Assembly: GCA_025655595.1 (NCBI GenBank)
Contig: JAHXIO010000001.1
Location: 372,001-436,000 of the forward strand
Direction of reading: 5' to 3'
Origin: Candidatus Thiodiazotropha sp. (ex Monitilora ramsayi)
Lineage (GTDB): Bacteria; Pseudomonadota; Gammaproteobacteria; Chromatiales; Chromatiaceae
Length of the DNA: 64,000 nt
The notes under the pieces are model-generated. The model was not told where the DNA came from and did not search any database. It saw only the letters and a list, made by a program, of their open reading frames with translations. This document shows positions 40,243-52,438 of the stretch, piece after piece. Positions within the stretch are counted from its first letter, which is position 1; each line of letters opens with the position of its first letter. Made by a program: the position numbers and the translations under genes.

Positions 40243-41562
40243 ATGGTGGCGAGTGAATATAGACGGCGTCGACGTGAACTGATGCGTATGATGGGGCCGG
40301 ACAGTATTGCAATTGTGCCGACGGCACCACTTCTGATACGCAATCGAGACGTACACTTTCCCTATCGTCCCGATAGCGACTTCTACTATCTGACCGGTTT
40401 TCCAGAGCCGGAAGCGGTCTGCGTGCTTATCCCGGGGCGAAAACAGGCGGAGTATATCCTGTTCAACCGTGAGCGAGATCCACTGAAAGAGCAGTGGGAC
40501 GGTCCCCGTGCCGGACAAGAGGGCGCTTGTGAACACTATGATGCAGATGATTCGTTTCCCTTTGGCGACCTGGATGACATTCTGCCAGGGATGTTGGAGC
40601 AGTGTGAGCGTGTCTACTACGCCATGGGCTGCAACCCGGATCTCGATAAGCGCCTGCCGGAATGGATCAATCATATCCGATGCGAATCCCGCAGCGGATC
40701 GCAGGGACCGATTGAGATTATCGCATTGGATCACTATCTGCATGAGATGAGGCTCTTTAAGAGTCGTTCCGAACTTAAGGTGATGCGCAAGGCGGCCCAG
40801 ATCTCCTCTTTGGCCCACAAGCGTGTGATGCAGGCCTGTAAGCCAGGCGTCTGGGAATATCAATTGGAAGCGGTGTTTGTGAAAGAGTGTACCCACAGGG
40901 GGGGGAAATCGCAGGCTTATCCGCCTATCGTCGGTGCTGGATCCAATGCCTGTACACTGCACTACATCGATAATCGGGATCAGGCAGGCGACAAACAGAT
41001 GTTGCTGATCGATGCCGGCTGTGAATTGGATTTCTACGCCTCAGACATTACACGGACCTACCCGGTCAACGGAAAATTCACAGAGCCGCAGCGGCAACTC
41101 TACGAACTGGTACTGGCAGGCCAACAGGCAGCTATTGCCAAAGTCAAACCGGGTAATCACTGGAACGACCCCCACGATGCAGCAGTTCGCACAATAACGC
41201 GGGGCCTGATCAAGCTCGGTATCTTAAAGGGTACACTCGCAAAGTTGATCAAAGATGAGAAGTACAAGGCCTTCTTTCCGCATCGTACCGGCCATTGGAT
41301 AGGCATGGATGTCCATGATGTCGGTGACTATAAGGTGGATGGCGCATGGCGTCTGTTAGAGCCGGGTATGGTGTTGACCATAGAGCCGGGTATCTATGTG
41401 CCAGCCGGTACCAAGGGTGTGGCCAAGAAGTGGTGGAATATCGGTATCCGTATCGAAGATGATGTGCTGATTACCAAGGAGGGTAACGAGGTGCTTTCCA
41501 AAGACGCACCGAAAACGGTGGATGAGATAGAAGCGGTGATGGCACAAAAATATGCCGGCTGA
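40243..41562 (+). CDS. pepP: Xaa-Pro aminopeptidase PepP
   Basis: AYPPIVGAGSNACTLHYIDN, LIDAGCELDFYASDITRTYPVNGKFT, HRTGHWIGMDVHDVG, TIEPGIY. Confidence 0.95.
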   Translation: MVASEYRRRRRELMRMMGPDSIAIVPTAPLLIRNRDVHFPYRPDSDFYYLTGFPEPEAVCVLIPGRKQAEYILFNRERDPLKEQWDGPRAGQEGACEHYDADDSFPFGDLDDILPGMLEQCERVYYAMGCNPDLDKRLPEWINHIRCESRSGSQGPIEIIALDHYLHEMRLFKSRSELKVMRKAAQISSLAHKRVMQACKPGVWEYQLEAVFVKECTHRGGKSQAYPPIVGAGSNACTLHYIDNRDQAGDKQMLLIDAGCELDFYASDITRTYPVNGKFTEPQRQLYELVLAGQQAAIAKVKPGNHWNDPHDAAVRTITRGLIKLGILKGTLAKLIKDEKYKAFFPHRTGHWIGMDVHDVGDYKVDGAWRLLEPGMVLTIEPGIYVPAGTKGVAKKWWNIGIRIEDDVLITKEGNEVLSKDAPKTVDEIEAVMAQKYAG

Positions 41563-42775
41563 TTACGACCTCTTGATTATCGGTGGCGGGATGGTGGGCG
41601 CCAGTCTCGCTCGTGCCATGAGCGGTCAGGGGCTTCGTCTCGGTATCGTCGAGACCTTCCCTATTGAATCCCAGTCACAGCCGAGTTTTGATGATCGGGT
41701 GATCGCACTCTCCTGGGGGAGTCGTATCATCCTTGAGGCAATTGGCGTTTGGGATGCCCTGGATGGATACGCTGAGCCCATTCGTCATATCCATATCTCT
41801 GATCGCGGTCACTTCGGTTTCACCCATCTTGATCATTCTGAAGAGGGTGTCGACGCACTGGGTTACGTAGCCACTGCTCGCGCAATGGGCCAGGTATTAC
41901 AGAAAAATCTGGCTGATCAACCCGACATTGAGTTTATCTGTCCTGCAAAACTCAAGCGTTTCACTGTACAAGATGATGCAGTTGATGCGACGCTCGACGT
42001 TGATGGAGAGGAGCGACAGGTAAGCGCAAAATTGCTTGTGGCTGCGGATGGCGGTGATTCTCAAGTGAGGGCCATGTTGTCCATACCCTTGAAGGAACAG
42101 GGCTACGACCAGACTGCCATTATCGCCAACCTGACCACATCGAAGTCTCATGACGGTGTCGCCTATGAGCGTTTTACCGACAGTGGGCCGCTGGCGATGC
42201 TGCCCATGACAGAGGCCAGAGTCTCTATGGTCTGGACAGCAAGGGATGAACAGGTTGATGATTTGATGTCTCTCACCGATCAAGCATTTCTCGACCGGCT
42301 GCAGACACGCTTCGGCTATCGTCTTGGCAGGATGGAGAGTATCGGCAAGCGAGTCTCCTATCCACTGAAACTGAGGCAGGCGACACAACAGACCAGCCAT
42401 AGGGTGGCATTGATCGGGAATGCGGTGCATACCATTCATCCGGTAACCGGTCAGGGTTTCAACCTGGGACTGCGTGATGTAGCGGTATTGGCTGACCTGA
42501 TGAGTGATGCGGCCGTAAAGCGTGGTGATATGGGTGATTCCACATTACTCGATGGTTACGACCAATGGCGCAGACGGGATCAACAAGCCGTTGCCATGAT
42601 TACGGACAGTCTGGCAAGGTTTTTTGCCAACCCTCTGGGACCGTTGGGTATGGCGCGGAATATTGGGCTTCTTGGTCTCGATGCCTGGCCAAGCCTGAAA
42701 CATCTGGTGGCAAAGCAGTTCATGGGACTGAATGGAAAGTTGCCGCGACTTGCACGGGGGGTCTCCCTTGGCTGA
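41552..42775 (+). CDS. ubiH: 2-octaprenyl-6-methoxyphenol hydroxylase UbiH
   Basis: FAD motif DLLIIGGGMVGASLARAM, DSQVRAML, VALIGNAVHTIHPVTGQGFNLGLRD; follows pepP. Confidence 0.92.
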   Translation: MPADYDLLIIGGGMVGASLARAMSGQGLRLGIVETFPIESQSQPSFDDRVIALSWGSRIILEAIGVWDALDGYAEPIRHIHISDRGHFGFTHLDHSEEGVDALGYVATARAMGQVLQKNLADQPDIEFICPAKLKRFTVQDDAVDATLDVDGEERQVSAKLLVAADGGDSQVRAMLSIPLKEQGYDQTAIIANLTTSKSHDGVAYERFTDSGPLAMLPMTEARVSMVWTARDEQVDDLMSLTDQAFLDRLQTRFGYRLGRMESIGKRVSYPLKLRQATQQTSHRVALIGNAVHTIHPVTGQGFNLGLRDVAVLADLMSDAAVKRGDMGDSTLLDGYDQWRRRDQQAVAMITDSLARFFANPLGPLGMARNIGLLGLDAWPSLKHLVAKQFMGLNGKLPRLARGVSLG

Positions 42776-44006
42776 ACGGGAATCTGCAAACGATAAATTC
42801 GATTTGATCGTCGTCGGTGGCGGTATGGTCGGCAGCGCCTTGGCTTGCGCCACGGCTGAGGCAGGTTTCAAGGTCTGTGTGCTTGAGATGAGAGAGCCAA
42901 CGCGCAGTTGGCCCGAGGATGAGGTTGATCTGCGTGTCTCGGCATTGACCCGGGCATCCCAGCGTGTGCTGGAGAATCTTGATGTATGGGAAAGGATGAA
43001 AAGCCTGCGGATCAGTCCTTACACCGACATGGAGGTCTGGGATGAAGGGGGTAGCGGTCGTATCCACTTCAATGCGGCAGAGATCGGAGAAGCCAATCTG
43101 GGGCACATCGTGGAAAACCGGGTGACCCAACTGGCACTGTGGGAACGCATGGAGTCATTGGACGATGTTGACTTGCGCTATCCGGCGAGGGTCTCTCAGT
43201 TGCTATTGGATGGGAGCCAGGGAGTGATGTTGGATGACGGCAGTCACCTGCAGGCTGAACTGATCGTGGCTGCAGACGGCAGGGATTCACAGATCCGGAG
43301 CATGGCCGGTATCGATACCAAAGGCTGGGATTACGACCAGCATGCCATCGTTGCCACCATCACTCCGGAACAGCACCACGGCTATGTGGCACGCCAGCGC
43401 TTTATGAAGGCAGGGCCTTTGGCCTTCCTGCCTATTGATGACGGACGTTGTTCCATTGTCTGGTCAACATCTCCACAAGAGGCAGAGCAGTTGATGGCAA
43501 TGGATGATGCTGCCTTCTGTCACGCTTTGGGGCATGCCAGTGAATCGATGTTGGGTCAAATCAAGGCCGTTGGACCCAGGGGTGTGTTCCCTCTGCGCCT
43601 GGGGCATGCGGAAACCTATATTCGCCCTGGCCTTGCATTGATCGGTGATGCGGCTCATGCCATACACCCCCTGGCTGGACAGGGTGTCAATCTGGGCTTT
43701 CTTGATGCGGCCACCCTGGCGGATACAGTTATTGAGGCCAGGAAGGCGCAAAGAGCCATAGGTGCTTTTTCTACTCTGCGTCGATATGAGCGGGCGCGTA
43801 AAGGGGCCAATATGGGGATGCTGGCTGTGATGGATGCCTTCAAAAGGGCCTTCAGCAATGAGATACCTCCGTTGAAGCTGGCCAGGAATCTGGGACTGAC
43901 ATTAGCGGACCGGTCGGGGCCGCTGAAGGATCTATTGATTCGAAGGGCTATGGGATTGAGTGGCGAACTGCCATCCCTAGCAAAATACCAGCCCCACGGG
44001 AATTAA
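42732..44006 (+). CDS. ubiI: UbiI/VisC-family FAD-dependent ubiquinone hydroxylase
   Basis: FDLIVVGGGMVGSALACATAEAGF, AADGRDSQIRSMAG, LIGDAAHAIHPLAGQGVNLGFLD. The true start may be TTG 42768, overlapping the ubiH stop. Confidence 0.88.
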   Translation: MESCRDLHGGSPLAERESANDKFDLIVVGGGMVGSALACATAEAGFKVCVLEMREPTRSWPEDEVDLRVSALTRASQRVLENLDVWERMKSLRISPYTDMEVWDEGGSGRIHFNAAEIGEANLGHIVENRVTQLALWERMESLDDVDLRYPARVSQLLLDGSQGVMLDDGSHLQAELIVAADGRDSQIRSMAGIDTKGWDYDQHAIVATITPEQHHGYVARQRFMKAGPLAFLPIDDGRCSIVWSTSPQEAEQLMAMDDAAFCHALGHASESMLGQIKAVGPRGVFPLRLGHAETYIRPGLALIGDAAHAIHPLAGQGVNLGFLDAATLADTVIEARKAQRAIGAFSTLRRYERARKGANMGMLAVMDAFKRAFSNEIPPLKLARNLGLTLADRSGPLKDLLIRRAMGLSGELPSLAKYQPHGN

Positions 44007-44244
44007 ATTCATCAACCTGATTGGCGGCTTTAAGGTCCCGTCTCCCATCTGACTCTTATTCAGGTGTATTAATGCTATGTCGTGCATGAGGTTAGCGTGT
44101 TCGATGGGGTGTATGTCGATACTCTCTCATTGCTTATTTCGTGATGGGTGTTGCAATCCTTTACCTGTTTGATGTTTCTCTCATGGTGCTATCGCTATAT
44201 ACATGTATGTGAAAGCACGTCAGATGCACTGAGGAGAATTCAAC

Positions 44245-45852
44245 ATGTTCAATCGCCACCTCGCTTGGGCGCTATGGCCCATGGCTCTCTATGTTTTTAC
44301 CTTGGTCGCCGGTTGTGGTATCGGATCCTCCTCTTCAACAACGTCAACAGCAGGTAAGACGGGCTCTGTTGGTATTATGCTGACCGATGCCCCGGCCGAT
44401 CCCGACCTGTTTTCCGAGATTAATGCCACGATCGAGCGGGTAGAGTTGATCGGCGGTGATGGCGGTAGGATAGCCCTTTTCGATGGTCCAGCGGAGACGG
44501 TGGATTTACTAAGATTGCGTAATGAGTCGGTCCCCTTCACTTTCAGCAACGATGTGCCGGTGGGCACTTATTGCAAAGTCAGATTGACTTTGGCCAATCC
44601 CGATGGCCTTGAGCTGGTTTTAGCAGCAGATGACAGCCGTCACTTCCCCAAACTGCCCGGTAACGGAAAACTCGACCTGTTGGCGAGAGATTGTTTTACC
44701 GTGGCTCCCGGCGCGTCTGTTACTCTCCAGTTGGATATGGATGCCGGCAACTCCATCCATGTCGTGCAGACGGGCAGTAAGACCACTTACAATTTTCGCC
44801 CCGTGGTCTTCGTCGATATCATCAATGAGAGTTTTACCGGCAAACTGGTGCGTGTGGAGGGTGTGATAGCCGATGTGGATGCGACTGCGCAGAATCTTTT
44901 ACTCTGTGGGGCATTGCCGACGCATCAAACTGACGGAAGGGATTGTGTAGCGGTCAGTCTTGGGGTCGATTCGGCCTTCTTCGATAACGTCACCCGCAAC
45001 GGTGATGCTGCGTCATTGGATGATCTTTTACTGGAGGGCAATGTAGGACAGGCAGCTGCAGTCGTTGGCCTTGTTCGTTCTCTGGTCATTGATGATGCTG
45101 CGCCGGAAATACCCGCATCCGAACTGCCCGGTAGTGGTCTCTGCCGAATTTGGGATACTGCCTTCGATGCTGCGGCTCAACCCTTTCTTAATGACGTGGA
45201 TTGCAATGATCCTGCAATGTCATTACCGGTAGGCACGGTCCTGGTTGATGGCCAGGGGCATATCGTTATCGATCACCGTCCACAACTTGGCCTGGAGGGA
45301 TTGGCTGTGGAGATGGGACGGTTCTCCCAGGTTCATGGCATTGTTGTAACCGATGCGGACGCGAACGGCTTCACAATGAATGCGCCTGACACCCTGGATG
45401 TCGTTTTGCAAAGCCCGGTTGGATTTAATGGTACCCGTATTCTGTCCAAGTCAGGTCAGCTGATCGATTACACCGCTATTCTGGTGCGACGGGCTCTGAA
45501 AGTGGATGGTGTGCAGCAGACCCTGTCAGATCCTCTTAAAGCGGCAGTCGCTATCGTCGATACCGAGATGGACGGCAGGGTAGCCGCTTCGGGTGAGGTC
45601 GGCGGACTGATCACGGGCGGATTCATTCTGCTGCCGGAAGCGGGGACGACACCCTGCGGCGTCAGTGGGGATTTGACAATACTCCTGGCGCCGGATGCGG
45701 CGGTCACCACAGTCACGATTACCGAATCCACTGTGGATGTCTCTCCCGGTGGCGTACTGGCGAGTGGGCAAGAGGTTGGTGTCAGCGGCCAGTGCGGTGC
45801 TGACAGCCTGTCTGCGGATACTGTGGTGATAGTCGACGACCAGAGGCTTTGA
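44245..45852 (+). CDS. DUF4382 domain-containing lipoprotein
   Basis: Lipobox VAGC, then GSVGIMLTDAPADPDLFSEINATIERVELIGGDGG, VPVGTYCKVRLTLANPDGLELV. Confidence 0.85.
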   Translation: MFNRHLAWALWPMALYVFTLVAGCGIGSSSSTTSTAGKTGSVGIMLTDAPADPDLFSEINATIERVELIGGDGGRIALFDGPAETVDLLRLRNESVPFTFSNDVPVGTYCKVRLTLANPDGLELVLAADDSRHFPKLPGNGKLDLLARDCFTVAPGASVTLQLDMDAGNSIHVVQTGSKTTYNFRPVVFVDIINESFTGKLVRVEGVIADVDATAQNLLLCGALPTHQTDGRDCVAVSLGVDSAFFDNVTRNGDAASLDDLLLEGNVGQAAAVVGLVRSLVIDDAAPEIPASELPGSGLCRIWDTAFDAAAQPFLNDVDCNDPAMSLPVGTVLVDGQGHIVIDHRPQLGLEGLAVEMGRFSQVHGIVVTDADANGFTMNAPDTLDVVLQSPVGFNGTRILSKSGQLIDYTAILVRRALKVDGVQQTLSDPLKAAVAIVDTEMDGRVAASGEVGGLITGGFILLPEAGTTPCGVSGDLTILLAPDAAVTTVTITESTVDVSPGGVLASGQEVGVSGQCGADSLSADTVVIVDDQRL

Positions 45853-45944
45853 AGGGCTGCCTGGCTGGCCAGGGGTCTCCTACAGGCTCCAGGGTTTTTG
45901 CAAGTTGGCTTTCCGTCTGGGGCGGGGTATAGTCTCGGCTCGAC

Positions 45945-46180
45945 CCAGCCCTCGTGGGAGAGATCGGTTCAGCACCGACGCCGAAGGCGCAATTCCGCCC
46001 GGAATCGCTCAGGCAGAAGGACCGTGAGGGCAAGTCAGTAGATATGACTTAGGTCGACTCTGGAGAGTGGTGTGAACACACCCACCGACGGGGCAGGCGC
46101 TGAGTGTCGCATGAATACTGCACGAGAGTATTTCGGTTGACACATTTCAGGCGCCAAACTCTCAGGTTTTGGACAGAGGG
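45945..46180 (+). promoter_or_regulatory. Tandem glycine riboswitch upstream of gcvT
   Basis: Aptamer 1 cgtgggagagatcggttcagcaccgacgccgaaggcgcaa...cgctcaggcagaaggacc; short linker; aptamer 2 gactctggagagtggtg...ccgacggggcaggcgc...ccaaactctcaggttttggacagag. Confidence 0.93.
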
Positions 46181-46216
46181 GCGGCGTGGGGGATAATCCC
46201 TGCGCCGCCTTTTTGC
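46180..46216 (+). terminator. Intrinsic terminator hairpin between riboswitch and gcvT (expression platform)
   Basis: ggcggcg(t)gggggataatccct(g)cgccgcc followed by ttttt. Confidence 0.8.
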
Positions 46217-46236
46217 ATTTGAGCCGGGAGTCAGCG

Positions 46237-47325
46237 ATGGATAAACAGACCGTTCTCTACGAAACCCACAAATCCATGGGTGGAAAGATGGTGCCCTTCG
46301 GTGGTTGGGCGATGCCGCTCCACTATGGTTCACAACTGGAAGAACATCACCAGGTGCGCCGCGATGCCGGTATGTTCGACGTCTCACATATGACTGTCGT
46401 CGACCTTGAGGGTGTGCAAGTGAAACCCTATCTGCGGCGTCTGTTGGCCAATGACGTGGAAAAACTGAAGAGTGCCGGTAAGGCGCTCTACTCCTGTATG
46501 TTGAATGAGCAGGGGGGTGTGGTGGACGATCTCATTGTCTACCATATGAGCGACACCTGGTTTCGCATGGTTGTGAATGCCGGTACCACCGAAAAGGATC
46601 TGGCCTGGTTGGAGCGGCAGGCGGAAGGCTTCGATGTGTCGATTACGCCGAGACGGGATCTGGCCATGATTGCGGTGCAGGGCCCCAATGCGAGAGACAA
46701 GGCGCTTCCGCTCATGTCCGAATCGCTGCAGCAGGCCGGTGTGGCACTCAAACCCTTCTCTGCGGTTATGGATGGAGATTGGTTTGTTGCCAGAACCGGT
46801 TACACAGGTGAAGACGGCTTCGAGATCATGGTGCCGGGAGACCAGGTGGAATCGTTCTGGCGGCAGCTCAATGATGCCGGTGTTGCACCCTGTGGCCTGG
46901 GTGCACGGGATACCCTGCGTCTTGAAGCGGGCATGAATCTCTACGGGATCGACATGGATGAAGAGGCATCGCCGCTGGAGTCGGGGCTTGGCTGGACGGT
47001 CGCCTGGGAGCCGGAAGAACGGAATTTCGTCGGCCGCAGCGCGTTGGAGGTTCAGCGCGGCGACCCCAACAAACAGCGTTTCGTCGGTCTGGTCTTGACC
47101 GGCAGAGGGGTGCTGCGTAACCATTTGAAGCTGTTCGACGGTGACGAGCCGATCGGCGAGATCACGTCCGGCGGATTTGCGCCGACTTTGGAGCGGTCCA
47201 TTGCCTTTGCCCGGGTCAAATCAGGCATCGGTGAAAGCTGCGAGGTCGAGATGCGCGGTAAAAGAGTTCCGGCCCAGGTGGTAAAGCCACCTTTCGTGCG
47301 CCAGGGTAAGTCGCAACTGACTTAA
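46237..47325 (+). CDS. gcvT: Aminomethyltransferase GcvT
   Basis: [61 protein letters not shown]. Start [12 protein letters not shown]. Confidence 0.96.
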   Translation: MDKQTVLYETHKSMGGKMVPFGGWAMPLHYGSQLEEHHQVRRDAGMFDVSHMTVVDLEGVQVKPYLRRLLANDVEKLKSAGKALYSCMLNEQGGVVDDLIVYHMSDTWFRMVVNAGTTEKDLAWLERQAEGFDVSITPRRDLAMIAVQGPNARDKALPLMSESLQQAGVALKPFSAVMDGDWFVARTGYTGEDGFEIMVPGDQVESFWRQLNDAGVAPCGLGARDTLRLEAGMNLYGIDMDEEASPLESGLGWTVAWEPEERNFVGRSALEVQRGDPNKQRFVGLVLTGRGVLRNHLKLFDGDEPIGEITSGGFAPTLERSIAFARVKSGIGESCEVEMRGKRVPAQVVKPPFVRQGKSQLT

Positions 47326-47419
47326 CGGTTTTAAAACATGACTGGTAGATAGATAAGTTGCCAGACAGGTAAGTTATAACCATCAATCCAACGAATTAAC
47401 AACCAGACAGGAAAAGATC

Positions 47420-47815
47420 ATGAGCAATACACCTACGGATCTACGCTATGCCAAATCCCACGAATGGGTACGAGACGAAGGGGATGGTACGGTCACTGTT
47501 GGTATTACAGAGCACGCTCAGGAGCTCTTGGGCGATCTGGTTTTTGTCGACCTGCCTGAAGTGGGGGCGCAGCTGGAGGCTGGCGGTGATTGTGCCGTTG
47601 TGGAATCGGTGAAGGCGGCCTCCGATGTCTATAGTCCGGTCACCGGTGAGGTCACCGAAGTGAACGAGGCGCTGGACGGCGCTCCTGAGACGATTAACGA
47701 AGATGCCTTCGGTGACGGCTGGATATTCAAGGTAAAGCTCGATGACGCAGGGGAACTGGACAACCTGCTCGACGCGGATGCTTACAATGCCCTGGTCGCC
47801 GAGGAAGATCACTAG
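47420..47815 (+). CDS. gcvH: Glycine cleavage system protein H
   Basis: [27 protein letters not shown], lipoyl site [18 protein letters not shown]. Confidence 0.97.
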   Translation: MSNTPTDLRYAKSHEWVRDEGDGTVTVGITEHAQELLGDLVFVDLPEVGAQLEAGGDCAVVESVKAASDVYSPVTGEVTEVNEALDGAPETINEDAFGDGWIFKVKLDDAGELDNLLDADAYNALVAEEDH

Positions 47816-47833
47816 ACACATTAAGAGACCGTC

Positions 47834-49231
47834 ATGCCATTCATTCCCCATACAGAAGAGGACATCCAAGAGATGCTCACCGCCATCGGTGTCGATAGCA
47901 TCGATGCGTTGTTCGATGAAATTCCCGATGAACTGCGTTGCGGTGAGTTGGATGAGATCCCTGCCGGGATGCCTGAGATGGAGGTCTCCCGTTTGATGCA
48001 GGGGAGGGCGCGGCAGGATGGGCAGCCGCTCTGTTTTCTCGGTGCCGGCGCCTACGATCATCACATTCCGGCGGCTGTCTGGCAGTTGACCACCCGGGGT
48101 GAGTTTTATACCGCCTATACGCCCTATCAAGCCGAAGCGAGTCAGGGCACCTTGCAGCTGCTCTACGAATACCAGTCGATGATGACGGCTCTGACCGGTA
48201 TGGATGTCTCCAATGCCTCCCTCTACGACGGTGCTTCTGCGCTGGCCGAGGCAGTATTGATGGCGGTCAGGGGTAATCGCAAGTCCAAGTCGGGAAGAAT
48301 CCTGGTGCCGCGTACGCTGCATCCCCTCTATCGTAGAGTGACCCATAGCATTGTACGTAACCAAGGGATTGAGCTAGTTGAAATCGACTATGACAGCGAA
48401 TCCGGACAAGTGGACCTTTCAAGTCTCGAACAGCATGCCGGTGAAGACTTCGCAGCCCTGGTTATTCCGCAACCTAACTTTTTTGGGGTGCTGGAGAATA
48501 CGGATCGGTTGACCGACTGGGCTCATGCAAATGGCATGCTGGCCATCGCAGTGGTCAACCCTTTGGCCATGTCGATCCTCAAACCAGCGGGAGAATGGGG
48601 TGAGAGTGGTGCTGATATCTGCTGTGGTGAGGGGCAGCCTATGGGGGCGCCGCTTGCTTCCGGCGGTCCTTATTTTGGGTTTCTCTGCTGTCGTGAGAAG
48701 CTGGTGCGACAGATGCCGGGACGTATCATCGGTAAGACGGTGGACCTCGACGGCAAGCCCGGTTACGCACTGACGCTACAGGCGCGTGAACAGCATATTC
48801 GTCGCTCAAAAGCGACTTCGAACATCTGTACCAACCAAGGCTTGATGGTGACAGCCGCCACGATCCATATGGCCATCATGGGTGGTGAAGGTCTGCAACG
48901 TGTCGCTGCCGCCTGTCATGCGAATACCAAGAAGCTGGCCCAGACGCTCTGTGATTTACCGCAAGTGGAATCGCCGTTTACCGGTCCCGTTTTTCATGAA
49001 CAGGTATTGCGCTTGCCATTGGCGGCCAAGGATGCGCTACGTGCCCTGGCAGCGCATAACGTGCTGGGCGGTTTCGATCTGAGCGATGACTATCCTGAGT
49101 TGGAGAACGCTATCCTGGTATGTGCCACGGAGCTGCGTAGCGATGAGGAGATCGAGCAGTACCGGAGCAAGCTGGAGCGTGTTATCGCTGCGCAGGTACA
49201 GACGCCGTGCCAACTCAAACCGGATTGGTAA
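47834..49231 (+). CDS. gcvPA: Glycine dehydrogenase subunit 1 (GcvPA)
   Basis: [48 protein letters not shown]. Confidence 0.96.
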   Translation: MPFIPHTEEDIQEMLTAIGVDSIDALFDEIPDELRCGELDEIPAGMPEMEVSRLMQGRARQDGQPLCFLGAGAYDHHIPAAVWQLTTRGEFYTAYTPYQAEASQGTLQLLYEYQSMMTALTGMDVSNASLYDGASALAEAVLMAVRGNRKSKSGRILVPRTLHPLYRRVTHSIVRNQGIELVEIDYDSESGQVDLSSLEQHAGEDFAALVIPQPNFFGVLENTDRLTDWAHANGMLAIAVVNPLAMSILKPAGEWGESGADICCGEGQPMGAPLASGGPYFGFLCCREKLVRQMPGRIIGKTVDLDGKPGYALTLQAREQHIRRSKATSNICTNQGLMVTAATIHMAIMGGEGLQRVAAACHANTKKLAQTLCDLPQVESPFTGPVFHEQVLRLPLAAKDALRALAAHNVLGGFDLSDDYPELENAILVCATELRSDEEIEQYRSKLERVIAAQVQTPCQLKPDW

Positions 49232-49305
49232 AGGGCAAATACGTCGCCCTCGTCAAATGAAATGATATAAACGGCCACGCCACTGATGGCCAAAGCGGAA
49301 CGAAG

Positions 49306-50754
<1,449 letters not shown>

Positions 50755-50944
50755 GTTAGCCAGAAAGGGTGCGTAAAATCATGTAACCATTTCGTTTCAT
50801 AGATTGGGTAGAGATACAAAGCCCAACGATTGCGTATGCGTGGGTATTTGCAATCGGACCAAATCCTTGCGAATCGTAGTATCATCCCCCGCGTAATTGA
50901 TCGATCACGCAACCATTCACCAAAAGTTAAGAGGCTAGTTGTCT

Positions 50945-51877
50945 ATGTCGGCCCTGATATGTGGTTCCTTCGCTTTCGATACGATCATGGTGTTCCATGA
51001 CCATTTCAAGAATCATATCCTGCCCGAGCAGGTACATATTCTGAATGTCTCCTTCCTGGTGCCGGATATGCGCAGGGAGTTTGGCGGCTGTGCTGGGAAC
51101 ATTGCGTACAATCTCAATATGCTGGGTGGCGAAGGCAAGCCGGTCGGCACCATAGGCGAGGATTTCGCGCCCTATGCAAAGTGGATGGACGAATGTGGCG
51201 TCAGTCGGGAGCATCTTCGCGTCATTCCTGGCAGTTATACGGCGCAGGCCTATATCACGACCGACAAGGATGATAATCAGATTACCGCCTTCCATCCCGG
51301 TGCCATGAACCAGGCACACGATATCGATGTCTCAAAGATTGACGGATGCAGCATCGGCGTGGTCTCACCGGATGGAAGACAGGGCATGATCGAACATGCG
51401 CAGCAGTTTGCCGATTCCGGGGTGCCTTTCATTTTTGATCCGGGTCAAGGCATGCCTATGTTTGATGGCGATAGTCTGCTGACCTTCGCCGAGCAGGCAA
51501 GCTGGCTGGCATTCAACGACTATGAAGCGAAGCTGATGATGGAGCGAACAGGTCTGGACCTGAAGCAGCTCGCAGAAAGGGTTGAGGCGGTGATCGTGAC
51601 GCGAGGAGGAGAAGGTTCCGAGATCGTCACCCGAGATAAGTATTATGAGATCCCGGTTGCGCCTGCCAAAGCTCTGGTCGATCCCACGGGATGCGGTGAT
51701 GCATATCGGGCGGGCCTGCTGTATGGACTCATGAACGATATGGATTGGGAAACCACTGGTCGGATTGCCGCCTTGATGGGGGCCATCAAAATCGAGCAGG
51801 CAGGTACGCAGAATCACTTCGTTTCAAAAGAGGCCTTTGCAAACCGTTTCGAGCAGGCCTTCGATTATCGTTTTTAA
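50945..51877 (+). CDS. PfkB-family carbohydrate/adenosine kinase
   Basis: FGGCAGNIAYNLNMLGG, VDPTGCGDAYRAGLLYGL (PfkB signature 2). Confidence 0.88.
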   Translation: MSALICGSFAFDTIMVFHDHFKNHILPEQVHILNVSFLVPDMRREFGGCAGNIAYNLNMLGGEGKPVGTIGEDFAPYAKWMDECGVSREHLRVIPGSYTAQAYITTDKDDNQITAFHPGAMNQAHDIDVSKIDGCSIGVVSPDGRQGMIEHAQQFADSGVPFIFDPGQGMPMFDGDSLLTFAEQASWLAFNDYEAKLMMERTGLDLKQLAERVEAVIVTRGGEGSEIVTRDKYYEIPVAPAKALVDPTGCGDAYRAGLLYGLMNDMDWETTGRIAALMGAIKIEQAGTQNHFVSKEAFANRFEQAFDYRF

Positions 51878-51898
51878 CCACAATCATTGGTAAGGATT

Positions 51899-52429
51899 AT
51901 GTCCGGACACTTTACACAGAGCGATTTCGTACCACTCAATCTGGCTATCCTGACGGTTTCCGACAGCCGTACGGAGGAGACCGATAAGTCCGGCGATACG
52001 CTAAGAACAATGGCTACCAAGGCAGGGCACAATGTTGTTGAAAAGTGCATTGTGCCTGATGATGTCTACCAGATGCGTGCCGTGGTCTCCCGTTGGATTG
52101 CGGACAGTAATGTGCACGTGGTGGTTTCTACCGGGGGCACCGGTATTACCGGCCGGGACAGTACCCCGGAAGCCATGCTGCCTCTGTTCGACAAGGAGAT
52201 TGAAGGATTCGGTGAACTGTATCGAACGGTTTCTCTGGAGGAGATCGGAGCCTCAACCATCCAGTCTCGGTGTGTCTCGGGTCTTGCCAATGGCACCCTG
52301 ATCTTCTGTCTGCCGGGTTCCACCGGGGCTTGTCGCACAGGCTGGAGCAAGATATTGGAGGCGCAGCTCGATATCCGAACCCGCCCCTGTAATTTTGCCC
52401 AAATGTTTCCCCGATTGCTGGAGGAGTAG
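51899..52429 (+). CDS. moaB: Molybdenum cofactor biosynthesis protein B
   Basis: LAILTVSDSRTEETDKSGDTL, VVSTGGTGITGRDSTPEA, GSTGACRTGW. Confidence 0.95.
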   Translation: MSGHFTQSDFVPLNLAILTVSDSRTEETDKSGDTLRTMATKAGHNVVEKCIVPDDVYQMRAVVSRWIADSNVHVVVSTGGTGITGRDSTPEAMLPLFDKEIEGFGELYRTVSLEEIGASTIQSRCVSGLANGTLIFCLPGSTGACRTGWSKILEAQLDIRTRPCNFAQMFPRLLEE

Positions 52430-52438
52430 GAGTCAGTT

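Noticed and set aside
47340-47420. Short direct repeat ccagacagg upstream of gcvH
   Set aside because: Only two 9-bp copies; too little to call regulatory.
51225-51240. Another cgtcattcct string
   Set aside because: Lies inside the PfkB kinase CDS without a matching inverted arm; chance match.
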